A stretch of DNA of 64,000 nucleotides from Mycolicibacterium alvei (GTDB lineage Bacteria; Actinomycetota; Actinomycetes; Mycobacteriales; Mycobacteriaceae). Position numbers and translations under genes: made by a program. The DNA is taken from NCBI RefSeq assembly GCF_010727325.1, contig NZ_AP022565.1, forward strand, positions 2,418,001 to 2,482,000, in the 5' to 3' direction. This document shows positions 28,345 to 38,091 of the stretch, one piece after another. Each line of letters opens with the position of its first letter. Within the stretch, counting starts at the first letter, position 1. Below the pieces are notes generated by a model. The model was not told the DNA's origin, did not search any database, and worked only from the letters and a program-made list of their open reading frames with translations.

Positions 28345-29265
28345 ATGGCACGTACTGATGACGACAGTTGGGATCTGGCCTCCAGCGTCGGCGCCACCGC
28401 AACGCTGGTGGCGACTGGGCGGGCGATCGCCAGCCAGGATTCCCACGGGCTGATCGACGATCCGTTCGCTGCGCCGTTGGTGCGCGCGGTGGGCATCGAG
28501 GTGTTCACCAAGATGGTCGATGGTGAGCTGAGTCTGGATACGCTGGCCCAGCTTGCACCGGATGCGGCCGAGCGCGCTCGCTCCAACATCGACGAGATGG
28601 CCGTGCGCACACGGTTCTTCGACGACTTCTTCATCGACTCAGGCAAGGCCGGCATCCGGCAGGCGGTGATCCTGGCCTCCGGTCTGGACTCGCGCGCCTA
28701 CCGACTGCCCTGGCCCGAGGGCACGGTGGTCTACGAGATCGACCAGCCCGAGGTGATCGAATTCAAGACGCGCACGCTGGCCGATCTGGGCGCAGAGCCG
28801 ACCACGGTACGTCGCACGGTGCCGATCGATCTGCGTAACGACTGGCCAGCCGCACTCAAGGCGGCCGGGTTCGACCCGGCAAAGCCGACCGCATGGTGCG
28901 CCGAGGGGCTGCTGATCTACCTACCGCCCGAGGCGCAGGACCGGCTGTTCGACAACATTGCCGCACTAAGCGCGCCCGGCAGCGCGGTGGCCACCGAGTT
29001 CGTGCCCGGGCTCAAGGATTTCGACCCGGAGAAGGCCCAGGCCGCCACCGCGGTGTTCAGCCAGATGGGTCTGAACATGGACATGCCGTCGCTGATCTAC
29101 CACGGCGAGAGGCGTTCGGCCGCCGAGTATCTGAGCGCCAAGGGTTGGCAGATGAAAGGGGTCGCCCGATCAGAACTGTTCGCCCGACACGGTCTGCCGG
29201 TTCCGGACCGCGACGAGAACGACCCGATGGGTGAAATCGTCTACGTCAGTGGCACTCTGGACTGA
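28345..29265 (+). CDS. TIGR00027-family SAM-dependent methyltransferase, copy 4 of 4
   Basis: 306 aa, 20 bp after copy 3. Motifs are [46 protein letters not shown] and [18 protein letters not shown]. It contains an extra helix before the SAM domain ([19 protein letters not shown]). It is convergent with the MHS transporter gene, 15 bp away. M. tuberculosis carries family members at this place (Rv0725c, Rv0726c, Rv0731c, from memory). Confidence 0.88.
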   Translation: MARTDDDSWDLASSVGATATLVATGRAIASQDSHGLIDDPFAAPLVRAVGIEVFTKMVDGELSLDTLAQLAPDAAERARSNIDEMAVRTRFFDDFFIDSGKAGIRQAVILASGLDSRAYRLPWPEGTVVYEIDQPEVIEFKTRTLADLGAEPTTVRRTVPIDLRNDWPAALKAAGFDPAKPTAWCAEGLLIYLPPEAQDRLFDNIAALSAPGSAVATEFVPGLKDFDPEKAQAATAVFSQMGLNMDMPSLIYHGERRSAAEYLSAKGWQMKGVARSELFARHGLPVPDRDENDPMGEIVYVSGTLD

Positions 29266-29280
29266 TCCTCGGACCTTAGG

Positions 29281-30723
29281 TCAGGCCGCCTTGTCCGTCG
29301 AGTTCTCCCCCTCAGGGTCGTATTCGACGGGCGGCGGGGCCTCGGGCGTGCCGGGAATCTCGGTACCGTTGATCGGACATCGAGCGGTCTCCGGGATTTT
29401 CACCAGTGCCACCGCGCCGATCACACACGCCACCATCATGTAGTAGGCCGGCACCAGGCCGTCGCCGGTCAGGTTGACCAACCAGTCGTTGACCGCCGGC
29501 GCGGTGCCGCCGAATATCGACGTCGACACGTTGTAGGCGATCGCGAATCCCGCGTACCGGACGTGGGTGGGGAACATGGCCGGGAAGGTCGCCGAGATGG
29601 TGGCCAACTGGGGTACGTACAGCAACCCGAGCACGGCGAAGCCGACGATGGCACCGATGACGTTGGTACCCATCAGGAGAAACATCGGTATGCCCGCCAC
29701 GAACAGGCCGATGAGCGAGAACCACCACATCGGTTTACGCCCAACACGATCCGAGAGGTGCCCGGCAAATGGCAGGAACACCATCATCGCCAGCATCCCG
29801 ATGATCGGCACCACGAGCGACATATCGGTGGACAGGCCGATGGTGGTCTTGAGGTACGTCGGCATATAGGTCAGCAGGGTGTAGTTCACTACGTTGAGCG
29901 CTACCACCAGACCGCCCAACCGCAGCACCGGCCCCCAGTACTGCAGCAGCAGATCCTTGAGTTCGGTGGAGGGTTGCTGTTCCTCCTCCCCTGCCTCAGC
30001 GAGCTCACGGAACACCGGGGTCTCTGCCAGCCGGGTGCGCAGGTAGACACCGATCAGCCCCAGTGGTGCGGCGACCAGGAACGGCAATCGCCAACCCCAC
30101 GAACCCATCTGGGCCTCGGTGAGGACCGTCGAGAAGCCCAACATCATCAACGCACCCAGCGAGAACCCGGCCAGCGTGCCGAACTCAAGGAAGCTGCCGA
30201 GGAATCCGCGCCGTCGCGACGGGGCGTACTCGGCCATGAAAGTTGCTGCGCCGCCGTATTCCCCGCCCGTCGAGAAGCCCTGAACCATTCGCAGCAGCAC
30301 CATCAGCACCGGCGCCCAGACACCGATCGAGGCGTAGGTCGGAACCAGCCCGACACACAGGGTGGAGCCGGCCATCAACAGAATCGTCAAAGCCAGGACC
30401 TGTTTTCGGCCGATCCGGTCTCCGAGCGGACCCCAGACGAAACCGCCGAGTGGCCGCACCAGGAAGGACACCGCGAAGGTCATGAGCGCCAACAGCGTCG
30501 CGTGCTGCGCGCTACCGGGGAATATCGCCGCAGATATGTAGGTCACGCCGTAGGCGTAGATACCGTAGTCGAACCATTCGGTGGCGTTGCCGATCGCCGA
30601 TGCGGCGACGGCACGCCGTTGCACTTCGGGCGGCGTTTCCTCGACGTTTACCGGCTCAGCCGTTTCCGGCGAATCCGACGTCTTGCCGGAACTGCTCGTA
30701 CTGTCCGAGTGCGTGGTGCCCAC
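29281..30723 (-). CDS. MFS transporter, metabolite:H+ symporter (MHS, ProP-like) family
   Basis: 480 aa from a GTG at 30723 with GAGGAGG upstream. Twelve membrane segments are expected between residues 35 and 450. The MHS signatures are clear: NATEWFDYGIYAY in helix 1, GPLGDRIGRKQVLALT between helices 2 and 3, and FSTGGEYGGAATFMAEYAP in helix 4-5. These are typical of ProP, ShiA and KgtP, which import small acids or osmolytes with protons. The long acidic Pro-rich tails at both ends are cytosolic. The substrate is not determined. Confidence 0.85.
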   Translation of the reverse strand: MGTTHSDSTSSSGKTSDSPETAEPVNVEETPPEVQRRAVAASAIGNATEWFDYGIYAYGVTYISAAIFPGSAQHATLLALMTFAVSFLVRPLGGFVWGPLGDRIGRKQVLALTILLMAGSTLCVGLVPTYASIGVWAPVLMVLLRMVQGFSTGGEYGGAATFMAEYAPSRRRGFLGSFLEFGTLAGFSLGALMMLGFSTVLTEAQMGSWGWRLPFLVAAPLGLIGVYLRTRLAETPVFRELAEAGEEEQQPSTELKDLLLQYWGPVLRLGGLVVALNVVNYTLLTYMPTYLKTTIGLSTDMSLVVPIIGMLAMMVFLPFAGHLSDRVGRKPMWWFSLIGLFVAGIPMFLLMGTNVIGAIVGFAVLGLLYVPQLATISATFPAMFPTHVRYAGFAIAYNVSTSIFGGTAPAVNDWLVNLTGDGLVPAYYMMVACVIGAVALVKIPETARCPINGTEIPGTPEAPPPVEYDPEGENSTDKAA

Positions 30724-30902
30724 AGGACCCTCCTCGTGTCTGACGACACTGCTCCCGTCGAATCACATCGTCGACGTCGGCTGATTCAGATCAACACCGC
30801 AGGGCCAGAACGTAGTTTTATCGGCTACCTTTGCTCCTCGGCCGACGTTACCGTGCCGCACCCACGACGCGAAATACCACCGCCGCCACCGGCGGGTCTG
30901 CC

Positions 30903-32687
30903 TCAGAACCGGTGCTCCCCCAGCCAAAGTGCATTCGCGCCGGTCACGGTGCGTTCGGCCTGATCAAGGATCGACAGCACCGACTGGCCGAGCAGACCGC
31001 CCACTGCCTGCGGCAACGAAGCCGCTGCCGGTTGCGAGGAAGGTTTGGGTCGCAACATGTCCAGCCAGGACGAGCCCGGATAGTTCAGCACCCGCACCTT
31101 GGTGTCGGGATCCAGCCCGGCCAGGACCTTGGCCCGGGTGATTGCGGTACGGAGTCCACCGAGTTCGTCGACGAGGCCGCGGTCCAAGGCATCGGCACCC
31201 GTCCAGATCCGTCCGCGTGCCACCGCGTCCACCTGTTCGACCGTGAGCTTGCGCCCCTCGGCCACCCGTGAAATGAAATCGGTGTAGAACAGGTCGGTCT
31301 CGGCTTCGATGTGGGCGTGCTGTTCATCGGTGAACGGTGCGTTCGACGACCAGGCATCGGCATTGGGGTTGGTACGCAAGGAATCCGATCCGACTCCCAA
31401 CTTGTCCTTGAGTTCGCGTGAGATCAACTTGCCGGTGATCACCCCGATGGATCCGGTGAGGGTGCCGGAGTTGGCCACGATCTCGTCTGCGGCCATCGAC
31501 ACGTAGTAGCCCCCCGAGGCGGCCACCGCACCCATCGAGGCAACGATGGGCTTGCCGCGCTCACGGATGCGAACCACTTCGCGCCAAATGGTTTCCGATC
31601 CGGTCACCGAACCGCCGGGGCTGTCTACGCGCAGCACGATCGCCGACACCTCATCGTCAGCGGCGGCTTCACGCAGCGCCGCGGCAATGGTGTCGCCGCC
31701 CGCACTGGAATTACCCAGTGGCAGCACCTGTGGCCCGCCACGGCCGCTGACGATCGAGCCGTGCAGGGTCACCACCGCGACCGTCGGCTTGGATTTGCGG
31801 CCCGGTATCGGTGGTACAGGAACCTTCGGGGTGGTCCGCGCATAGCGCGAAAGATAAAGCCGCGGTAGGGCATCAGGGTGGCTGTCGGCATCCGCATCCG
31901 GCCCGGCCGGCCCGCCGGACAGTTCCCCGATGCGTGAATAGGCCTGGTCACGAAACCCGATACGGTCGATCAGACCGGCGGTGACGGCGTCGTCTCGTAG
32001 CACCGGCGCCGTGTCGGCCAGTGCGTTGACCGCCTCGACGGTCAGGCTTCGGGATTCGGCGATGGCCTGCCAGACCTGCGATTGCAGGCTTTCGATCATC
32101 CGACCGTCGGCCTCACGTTGCGCGTCGGTATAGCGGTCCTCGGTGAAAACGTTTGCTGCGGACTTGTATTCACCACGCGCGACGAACTGCGCTTCGATAC
32201 CTGCCTTGTCGAGCGCGTCGCGCAGGAACATCGCGTTGGTGGCGAAACCGACCAGCCCGACCGTGCCCGACGGCTGCATCCACACTTCGCGGAAGGCCGA
32301 TGCCAGGTAGTAGGACAGCGTGCCGGGGTAGGTCTCAGCCCAGGCCACCGTCGGCTTGACATCGCTGAACGCCGCGATGGCGTCACGCAGTTCCTGTACC
32401 GGGCCGGGTGCGGCGGCGGGCAACTGCACCCGCGCGATCAGCCCGGCCACCCGATCATCTTCGGCGGCCCGGTAGATCGCCGCGACGGCTTGGCGCAACA
32501 CCAGCGGGCGGCCGCCTCCGGCGATCACCGCCAGCGGGTCGAACCCGGTGGTCTCCGGCGGTAGCGAGGTCAGATCCAACTCCAGCACGCACCCAATGGG
32601 AACGCCGTTGTGCCGGGCGGTGTCTACCCGCCGGGCCAATGCCCTGAGATCGTCCTGGCCGGGAAGCCCGGGGAGAAAGGCGAACAT
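30903..32687 (-). CDS. sppA: Signal peptide peptidase SppA (67K type)
   Basis: 594 aa, two tandem S49 domains. SppA is a membrane-associated protease that cuts up cleaved signal peptides using a Ser-Lys dyad. The Lys is visible in ARGEYKSAANVF (N-terminal domain) and the Ser in GAVAASGGYYVSMAADEIVA (C-terminal domain), with GTLTGSIGVITGKL after it. The N-terminal membrane anchor of E. coli SppA is not evident, as in the shorter actinobacterial forms. It lies between the ribosomal rplO and the transporter gene, as in M. tuberculosis (Rv0724). Confidence 0.92.
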   Translation of the reverse strand: MFAFLPGLPGQDDLRALARRVDTARHNGVPIGCVLELDLTSLPPETTGFDPLAVIAGGGRPLVLRQAVAAIYRAAEDDRVAGLIARVQLPAAAPGPVQELRDAIAAFSDVKPTVAWAETYPGTLSYYLASAFREVWMQPSGTVGLVGFATNAMFLRDALDKAGIEAQFVARGEYKSAANVFTEDRYTDAQREADGRMIESLQSQVWQAIAESRSLTVEAVNALADTAPVLRDDAVTAGLIDRIGFRDQAYSRIGELSGGPAGPDADADSHPDALPRLYLSRYARTTPKVPVPPIPGRKSKPTVAVVTLHGSIVSGRGGPQVLPLGNSSAGGDTIAAALREAAADDEVSAIVLRVDSPGGSVTGSETIWREVVRIRERGKPIVASMGAVAASGGYYVSMAADEIVANSGTLTGSIGVITGKLISRELKDKLGVGSDSLRTNPNADAWSSNAPFTDEQHAHIEAETDLFYTDFISRVAEGRKLTVEQVDAVARGRIWTGADALDRGLVDELGGLRTAITRAKVLAGLDPDTKVRVLNYPGSSWLDMLRPKPSSQPAAASLPQAVGGLLGQSVLSILDQAERTVTGANALWLGEHRF

Positions 32688-32716
32688 GGACCGAGCCTAC
32701 CGGTCACCCAACATTG

Positions 32717-32776
32717 GCGAGCAGACGTAAAAGTGCCCCTTTTCAAGAGAAAAGGGGCACTTTTGTGTCTGCTCGC
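32717..32776 (-). terminator. Strong terminator after rplO
   Basis: A 16-bp perfect stem (32729-32744 with 32749-32764) closes on the loop AAGA, and the pairing continues outward to 28 bp with two G-T pairs. It has A/T runs at both sides and so could work in either direction. It lies just after the rplO stop on the minus strand and before sppA. Its right arm shares 25 nt with the terminator after rpsQ. Confidence 0.85.
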
Positions 32777-32785
32777 GCAGAGAAA

Positions 32786-33229
32786 TTACAGCTCGGTGGC
32801 CGTACCGCCGGCAGCGGTGATCGCCTCACGGGCGCTACCGCTGAACTTGTTGGCGGTGACGTCAGCCTTGACGGCCAGCTTGCCGTCGCCGAGCACCTTC
32901 ACCAGGCGGTTCTTGCGAACCAGACCCTTGGCAACCAGCTCGTCGACACCGATGGTGCCGCCCTTCGGGAACGCCTTGGCGATGTCGCCGACGTTGACGG
33001 GCTCGTACTCGGTCCGGAAGCGGTTCTTGAAGCCCTTGAGCTTCGGCAGCCGCATGTGGATCGGCATCTGGCCACCCTCGAACGTCACGGGGACGTTCTT
33101 GCGCGCCTTGGTGCCCTTGGTACCACGACCGGAGGTCTTACCCTTGGAGCCCTCACCACGACCAACGCGGGTCTTGGCTTTCTTCTCTCCTGGGGCGGGC
33201 CGCAGGTCGTGCAGTTTGATAACGCTCAT
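32786..33229 (-). CDS. rplO: 50S ribosomal protein L15
   Basis: 147 aa. L15 binds 23S rRNA late in large-subunit assembly. The Gly/Lys/Arg-rich N terminus ([21 protein letters not shown]) and the [11 protein letters not shown] block are diagnostic. It is last in the spc-type operon, five bp after rpmD, and is followed by a strong terminator. Confidence 0.97.
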   Translation of the reverse strand: MSVIKLHDLRPAPGEKKAKTRVGRGEGSKGKTSGRGTKGTKARKNVPVTFEGGQMPIHMRLPKLKGFKNRFRTEYEPVNVGDIAKAFPKGGTIGVDELVAKGLVRKNRLVKVLGDGKLAVKADVTANKFSGSAREAITAAGGTATEL

Positions 33230-33234
33230 GATTC

Positions 33235-33414
33235 CTAGACCTCCTCAACCGAGACGAGGTGATGTACGACCTTGATCAGACCGCGGGTCTGCGCATTGTC
33301 CTCACGAACCACGGACTGACGAATCTTCTTCAGTCCCAAGGACCGCAGGCTTTCGCGCTGCTTCCAGCGTGCGCCGATGGTCCCGCGCACCTGGGTGATC
33401 TTGACTTCTGCCAT
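33235..33414 (-). CDS. rpmD: 50S ribosomal protein L30
   Basis: 59 aa, a short gene from the ATG at 33414 to the TAG at 33235. It reads [20 protein letters not shown] and then [19 protein letters not shown], the classical L30 sequence with its LGL-x-K-x-x motif. It lies between rpsE (two-base gap) and rplO (five-base gap). Confidence 0.95.
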   Translation of the reverse strand: MAEVKITQVRGTIGARWKQRESLRSLGLKKIRQSVVREDNAQTRGLIKVVHHLVSVEEV

Positions 33415-33416
33415 GG

Positions 33417-34073
33417 TTACGCCGATCCCTCACGCGCTGCTGCGGCAGCCAGCGCTTCGCTCTCGCGCCGGGCCTTCAGCATGCCGGCCGGCGCCACGTC
33501 CTCGAGGGGCAGACCGCGACGGGCCGCAACCTCTTCGGGACGCTGGATCATCTTCAACGCGGCAACGGTGGCGTGCACCACGTTGATCGCGTTGTCGCTG
33601 CCCAGCGACTTGGCCAGGATGTCGTGCACCCCGGCGCATTCCAGCACCGCGCGGCACGCACCACCGGCGATAACGCCGGTACCAGGGCTGGCCGGGCGCA
33701 GCATGACCACACCAGCGGCCGCCTCACCCTGGACCGGGTGGACGATGGTGCCACCGATCAGCGGGACGCGGAAGAAGTTCTTGCGAGCTTCCTCGACACC
33801 CTTGGCAATCGCGGCCGGAACTTCCTTGGCCTTGCCGTAGCCGACACCGACCATGCCCTTGCCGTCACCGACGATGACGAGCGCGGTGAAGCTGAACCGC
33901 CGACCGCCCTTGACCACCTTGGAGACGCGGTTGATCGTGACCACGCGCTCGATGTAGTTGCTCTTCTCGCCGCTGTCGCGGCCACCACGGCCACCGCGGT
34001 CGTCGCGGCGGCCGCGGCCACCACGGTTGTCGGAAGCGCCTGGGCCGCCGGCACCAGTTGCCTGCTCGGCCAT
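33417..34073 (-). CDS. rpsE: 30S ribosomal protein S5
   Basis: 218 aa from the ATG at 34073; an ATG immediately before it (34076) is also possible, but the ribosome site AGAGGA is better spaced for the second. S5 sits at the mRNA entry channel and contributes to decoding accuracy. The core is [35 protein letters not shown] and [20 protein letters not shown]. An N-terminal Gly/Arg/Asp-rich repeat tail of about 35 residues is a mycobacterial addition. Confidence 0.96.
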   Translation of the reverse strand: MAEQATGAGGPGASDNRGGRGRRDDRGGRGGRDSGEKSNYIERVVTINRVSKVVKGGRRFSFTALVIVGDGKGMVGVGYGKAKEVPAAIAKGVEEARKNFFRVPLIGGTIVHPVQGEAAAGVVMLRPASPGTGVIAGGACRAVLECAGVHDILAKSLGSDNAINVVHATVAALKMIQRPEEVAARRGLPLEDVAPAGMLKARRESEALAAAAAREGSA

Positions 34074-34098
34074 CATGCAGTCCTCTCGTTGACAGTCA

Positions 34099-34506
34099 TC
34101 AGAATTTCAGCCCGCTCTCGCGCGCGGCATCTGCCAGCGCCGCGATCCGGCCGCCATAGGTGTAGCCACCACGGTCGAACACCACGGTGTCGACGCCGGC
34201 AGCCTTGGCACGCTCGGCGATCAACTGACCGACCCGAACGCTGTGCGCCTTCTTGTCGCCCTCGACGGCGCGCACGTCGGCCTCGATCGACGAGGCGGCC
34301 GCCAGCGTGACGCCCTCCAGGTCATCGATGAGCTGGACGTGGATGTGCCGTGCCGAGCGGTTGACCACCAGGCGCGGGTTCTCTGCGGTGCCCGAAACCT
34401 TCTTGCGCAACCGGGCGTGCCGACGCAGCCGGGAGTTACGGCGGGTCTCAGAGATGTTCTGCCCCACCGGCTTGCGGACGGCGGCAGCTTCAGTCTTAGC
34501 AGCCAT
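34099..34506 (-). CDS. rplR: 50S ribosomal protein L18
   Basis: 135 aa. L18 binds 5S rRNA together with L5. Recognised by the [19 protein letters not shown] segment, then [20 protein letters not shown], and the C-terminal [20 protein letters not shown]. It starts two bases before the end of the rplF stop region, giving tight spacing. Confidence 0.96.
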   Translation of the reverse strand: MAAKTEAAAVRKPVGQNISETRRNSRLRRHARLRKKVSGTAENPRLVVNRSARHIHVQLIDDLEGVTLAAASSIEADVRAVEGDKKAHSVRVGQLIAERAKAAGVDTVVFDRGGYTYGGRIAALADAARESGLKF

Positions 34507-34508
34507 GA

Positions 34509-35048
34509 TTACTTACCTGTCTTTCCGACCTTGCGGCGGATCTGCTCACCCTCGTACCGCACACCCTTGCCCTTGTACGGGTCGGGGCGGCGCAGGCGGC
34601 GGATAACCGCCGAGATCTGACCGACCTTCTGCTTGTCGATGCCTGTGATCGAGAACTTGGTGGGCGTCTCGACGGCGAACGTGATGCCCTCGGGCGCCTC
34701 GATCACCACGGGGTGGCTGTAACCGAGCGCGAACTCCAGGTTGGAACCCTTGAGCTGCACGCGGTAGCCGACGCCGAAGATCTCCATCTTGCGGGTGTAA
34801 CCCTCGGTGACACCGGTGACCAGGTTGGCCACCAGGGTGCGAGACAACCCGTGCAGGGAGCGGCTGCGCCGCTCGTCATCGGGACGGCTGACCACGATGG
34901 CGCCGTCATCGTTGCGCTCGACGGTGATCGGCTCGGCGACATCCAGGGTCAGGGTGCCCTTGGGGCCCTTCACCGAGACGTTGCGGCCGTCAATCGTCAC
35001 ATCGACCCCGGTGGGAACCAGGACCGGTTGCTTACCAATACGCGACAT
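34509..35048 (-). CDS. rplF: 50S ribosomal protein L6
   Basis: 179 aa. L6 lies near the factor-binding site of the large subunit. [15 protein letters not shown] at the start and the C-terminal signature [19 protein letters not shown] identify it. Spacing to rpsH is 13 bp upstream and two bp to rplR downstream. Confidence 0.97.
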   Translation of the reverse strand: MSRIGKQPVLVPTGVDVTIDGRNVSVKGPKGTLTLDVAEPITVERNDDGAIVVSRPDDERRSRSLHGLSRTLVANLVTGVTEGYTRKMEIFGVGYRVQLKGSNLEFALGYSHPVVIEAPEGITFAVETPTKFSITGIDKQKVGQISAVIRRLRRPDPYKGKGVRYEGEQIRRKVGKTGK

Positions 35049-35061
35049 GTCTTCTATCCCC

Positions 35062-35460
35062 TCACCACACGTAGGCGAGGACTTCGCCGCCCACGCCGCT
35101 TCGTGCCGCCTGACGGTCGGTGAGCAGGCCGGAGGACGTGGAGATGATCGCCACGCCCAGGCCGCCGAGCACCCGAGGCAGATTGGTGGACTTTGCGTAA
35201 ACCCGCAGACCGGGCTTGCTCACGCGGCGCAGGCCGGCGATGCTGCGCTCACGGCTGGGGCCGTACTTGAGCGACACCACCAGGGACTTGCCGACGCGGG
35301 CATCCTCGGTGCGGAAATCGGAGATGTAACCCTCTTTCTTGAGGATCTCGGCGATGTTCGCCTTGATCTTCGAGTGGGGCAGGGTCACCTCATCGTGATA
35401 CGCCGAATTGGCGTTGCGCAGACGTGTCAAGAAGTCTGCGATCGGGTCAGTCATCGTCAT
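35062..35460 (-). CDS. rpsH: 30S ribosomal protein S8
   Basis: 132 aa. S8 binds the central domain of 16S rRNA and in many bacteria represses the spc operon. [18 protein letters not shown] and the C-terminal [20 protein letters not shown] are diagnostic. A gap of 94 bp to rpsZ upstream is the largest inside this operon and could hold a regulatory fold, though none is clear. Confidence 0.97.
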   Translation of the reverse strand: MTMTDPIADFLTRLRNANSAYHDEVTLPHSKIKANIAEILKKEGYISDFRTEDARVGKSLVVSLKYGPSRERSIAGLRRVSKPGLRVYAKSTNLPRVLGGLGVAIISTSSGLLTDRQAARSGVGGEVLAYVW

Positions 35461-35554
35461 GACAACCGGCTCACCTTTCTCGCGGCGGTTCCCTGTTCAG
35501 GGCCTTCCGCAACCTGTTGGATTGGTCTGTGGTCTGCTGCGCTGGTCGCTGCTG

Positions 35555-35740
35555 TTACCAGCTGGACTTCTGCACACCGGGCAGTTCACCCGCGTGCGCC
35601 ATCTCGCGCAGGCAGATACGGCACAGCCCGAACTTGCGGTAAACCGAGTGCGGGCGACCGCACTTGTTGCACCGCGTGTACGCGCGAACCGCGAACTTAG
35701 GCTTCTTGTTGGCCTTGTAGACCAGCGCCTTCTTTGCCAT
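35555..35740 (-). CDS. rpsZ: 30S ribosomal protein S14 type Z (zinc form)
   Basis: 61 aa. The zinc-ribbon cysteines are all present ([20 protein letters not shown]), so this is the C+ form used when zinc is sufficient. A zinc-free paralogue usually exists elsewhere in mycobacteria. It lies four bp after rplE. Confidence 0.96.
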   Translation of the reverse strand: MAKKALVYKANKKPKFAVRAYTRCNKCGRPHSVYRKFGLCRICLREMAHAGELPGVQKSSW

Positions 35741-35744
35741 GTGC

Positions 35745-36308
35745 TCAGTTCTCCTTGAAGGGGAAGCCCAGCGCCTTCAGCAGCGCACGGCCTTCGTCGT
35801 CGTTGGTCGCCGAGGTGACGACGGTGATGTCCATGCCGCGGGGGCGGTCGATGGAATCCACGTCGATCTCGTGGAACATCGACTGCTCGTTGAGCCCGAA
35901 GGTGTAGTTGCCGGTGCCGTCGAACTGCTTGCCGTTCAGCCCGCGGAAGTCGCGAATACGGGGCAGGGCGATGGAGATCAGCCGGTCCAGGAACTCCCAC
36001 ATCCGGTCCCCGCGCAGCGTGACGCGGGCACCGATCGGCATGCCCTCACGCAGCTTGAACTGTGCGATGGACTTGCGGGCCTTACGGATCTCCGGCTTCT
36101 GACCGGTGATCAGCGCCAGGTCGGCAACCGCGCCGTTGATCAGCTTGGCGTCACGGGCGGCGTCGCCGACGCCCATGTTGACCACAACCTTGACCACACC
36201 GGGGATCTGCATGACGTTGGCGAACTCGAACTGCTGATTCAGCGACTCGCGGATTTCTTCGCGGTAGCGCTGCTTCAGCCGAGGCTGAACCTTCTCTGGT
36301 GCAGTCAT
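35745..36308 (-). CDS. rplE: 50S ribosomal protein L5
   Basis: 187 aa. L5 forms the central protuberance and binds 5S rRNA and the P-site tRNA. Identified by [38 protein letters not shown] and [20 protein letters not shown]. The ATG overlaps the rplX stop by one base (TGATG). Confidence 0.97.
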   Translation of the reverse strand: MTAPEKVQPRLKQRYREEIRESLNQQFEFANVMQIPGVVKVVVNMGVGDAARDAKLINGAVADLALITGQKPEIRKARKSIAQFKLREGMPIGARVTLRGDRMWEFLDRLISIALPRIRDFRGLNGKQFDGTGNYTFGLNEQSMFHEIDVDSIDRPRGMDITVVTSATNDDEGRALLKALGFPFKEN

Positions 36309-36625
36309 CAGATGTCCTTGCCATTGGTCTTGGCGATGCGGACCTTCTTGCCGGTCTCTTCATCGACGCGGTAACCCACACGAGTCGGCTTGCCGTCAGA
36401 ATCGACCACCATCACGTTGGACACGTGGATGGCGGCTTCCTGGGTGACGATGCCACCCGACGATGCGCCACGCTCGTTCTGCGACTGCGCGGTGTGCTTC
36501 TTGATCCGGTTGACGCCCTCGACCAGGATCTTGTCGCGGGTCGGGAAGGCCTCGATGACCTTGCCCTTCGCGCCCTTGTCCTTACCGGAGACCACCAGCA
36601 CGGTGTCGCCCTTGTGGACCTTCAT
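36308..36625 (-). CDS. rplX: 50S ribosomal protein L24
   Basis: 105 aa. L24 initiates assembly of the large subunit. The KOW motif is at the N terminus ([20 protein letters not shown]). It starts immediately after the rplN stop, with no gap. Confidence 0.97.
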   Translation of the reverse strand: MKVHKGDTVLVVSGKDKGAKGKVIEAFPTRDKILVEGVNRIKKHTAQSQNERGASSGGIVTQEAAIHVSNVMVVDSDGKPTRVGYRVDEETGKKVRIAKTNGKDI

Positions 36626-36994
36626 TTACAAAACCTCCGGAGCCAGCGAGACGATCTTCATGAACTTCTTCTCGCGCAGTTCGCGACCGACCGGCCCGAA
36701 GATGCGGGTACCGCGCGGGTCGTTGTCGGCCTTGATGATGACGGCGGCGTTCTCGTCGAACTTGATGTAGCTACCGTCGGCGCGGCGACGCTCCTTGACG
36801 GTGCGCACCACGACGGCCTTGACGACATCGCCGCGCTTGACGTTGCCGCCGGGGATGGCGTCCTTGACGGTCGCGACGATGACATCACCGATGCCGGCGT
36901 AGCGTCGCGATGAGCCACCGAGCACGCGGATGCACAAGATCTCCTTGGCGCCCGTGTTGTCGGCGACCTTCAACCGCGATTCCTGCTGAATCAC
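36626..36994 (-). CDS. rplN: 50S ribosomal protein L14
   Basis: 122 aa from the GTG at 36994 ([18 protein letters not shown]), preceded by AGGAG. The longer open frame to 37060 runs into the leader. L14 binds 23S rRNA at the subunit interface. It is the first gene of the spc half of the ribosomal locus, and its promoter lies about 130 bp upstream at 37125-37153. Confidence 0.97.
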   Translation of the reverse strand: MIQQESRLKVADNTGAKEILCIRVLGGSSRRYAGIGDVIVATVKDAIPGGNVKRGDVVKAVVVRTVKERRRADGSYIKFDENAAVIIKADNDPRGTRIFGPVGRELREKKFMKIVSLAPEVL

Positions 36995-37124
36995 TCGATC
37001 TCCTGACCTGGATTTGTATGCACGCCAGATACCGACCTGGACGTGCGCGGTCTTTGTCACCGAAGGGCACGCAGGGCTGACTCAGAACAGCAGTCAACCG
37101 AGGTCTGCCCAAGGCAACCCCTAC

Positions 37125-37153
37125 ATAGTAGGTGAGCACGGCGAATGCGCCAA
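37125..37153 (-). promoter_or_regulatory. Promoter of the rplN (spc) ribosomal operon
   Basis: On the minus strand TTGGCG (37153-37148), a 17-bp spacer and TACTAT (37130-37125). The start would be near 37118, in GGGTTGCCTTG, giving a leader of about 125 nt. The -35 context GATTTGGCGCAT and the start context match the rpsJ promoter at 51591-51619, which strengthens both calls. Confidence 0.65.
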
Positions 37154-37179
37154 ATCGCCGCGGACGGGACCGCACACCG

Positions 37180-38055
37180 TCAGCTGAGCACGCAGCGAAA
37201 TCCGATGTGCGTGGTCGAGCTGTCCTGTGATTGGGGTGACCTCGCGGCCGGCCGGTAGCGGTGGCAGTACTCGGGCGCGCACAGGTGCGAACCGCCCTTG
37301 AGCACCTGGTTCACCATCGGATCGGGGTTGGCGGGCGGCGGGCAGCACGCCGGCGCGTCGGAGTCGGGCCGGTGCTGCCCGGCGAACCGGGTGGTGGTCC
37401 ACTCCCACACATTGCCGATCATGTCCGCCAGCCCGAAGGCGTTGGTCGGGAAGCTGCCGACCGGGGAGGTGCCGCGCCAGCCCAGCGCGCCGACGTTGCG
37501 ATACGGGAACCGGCCCTGCCAGGTGTTGGCCATGAGCACTCTGCCCGGGGTGGCCTCGTCACCCCACGCGTAGCTGCCCTCGACTCCCCCGCGTGCGGCG
37601 TACTCCCATTCGGCTTCGGTGGGCAACCGGCGCCCGGCCCAGGCCGCGTAGGCCGCCGCGTCCGGATAGGCCACCTGTACGACGGGGTGGTCGGCGGCGG
37701 CCGGATCCCGATCGGGCCCGAACGGGTGGCGCCAGTCGGCGCCGGGCGCCCAGTCCCACCACTGGCGCCAGTCCCGCAGGTCGACGGGACCGCCGGTGGG
37801 CCTGAACACCAGGGCCCCTGGCACCAGGTCGGCCTCGTCGACTCCGGGATACAGCGCGGGGTCCATCGGTTGCTCGGCGACCGTGACGTATCCGGTGGCC
37901 GCGACGAACTCACCGAACTGGGCGGTGGTGACCGGATGCTGCTCGATGGCGAACGCACCGACGGTGACGGTGTGCACCGGAGCTTCTTCGGGATAGAACG
38001 CCGTCGAACCCATCCGGAAGGTTCCGCCGGGAAGCTCAAGGAGTTCGGTGGCCAC
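37180..38055 (-). CDS. Formylglycine-generating enzyme (FGE)
   Basis: 291 aa from the GTG at 38055, matching the start of the M. tuberculosis Rv0712 protein; a GTG at 38073 is the alternative. FGE oxidises the active-site Cys of type I sulfatases to formylglycine using copper and oxygen. The two copper-binding cysteines are in GGSHLCAPEYCHRYRPAAR near the C terminus. Other family blocks are MGSTAFYPEEAPVHTV, LPTEAEWEYAARGG and MIGNVWEWTT. Its target is almost certainly AtsA, encoded just upstream in the same operon. Confidence 0.93.
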   Translation of the reverse strand: MATELLELPGGTFRMGSTAFYPEEAPVHTVTVGAFAIEQHPVTTAQFGEFVAATGYVTVAEQPMDPALYPGVDEADLVPGALVFRPTGGPVDLRDWRQWWDWAPGADWRHPFGPDRDPAAADHPVVQVAYPDAAAYAAWAGRRLPTEAEWEYAARGGVEGSYAWGDEATPGRVLMANTWQGRFPYRNVGALGWRGTSPVGSFPTNAFGLADMIGNVWEWTTTRFAGQHRPDSDAPACCPPPANPDPMVNQVLKGGSHLCAPEYCHRYRPAARSPQSQDSSTTHIGFRCVLS

Positions 38056-38091
38056 GGCACCGAGGCTAGTCACCGACGATGGCCGGACGGC

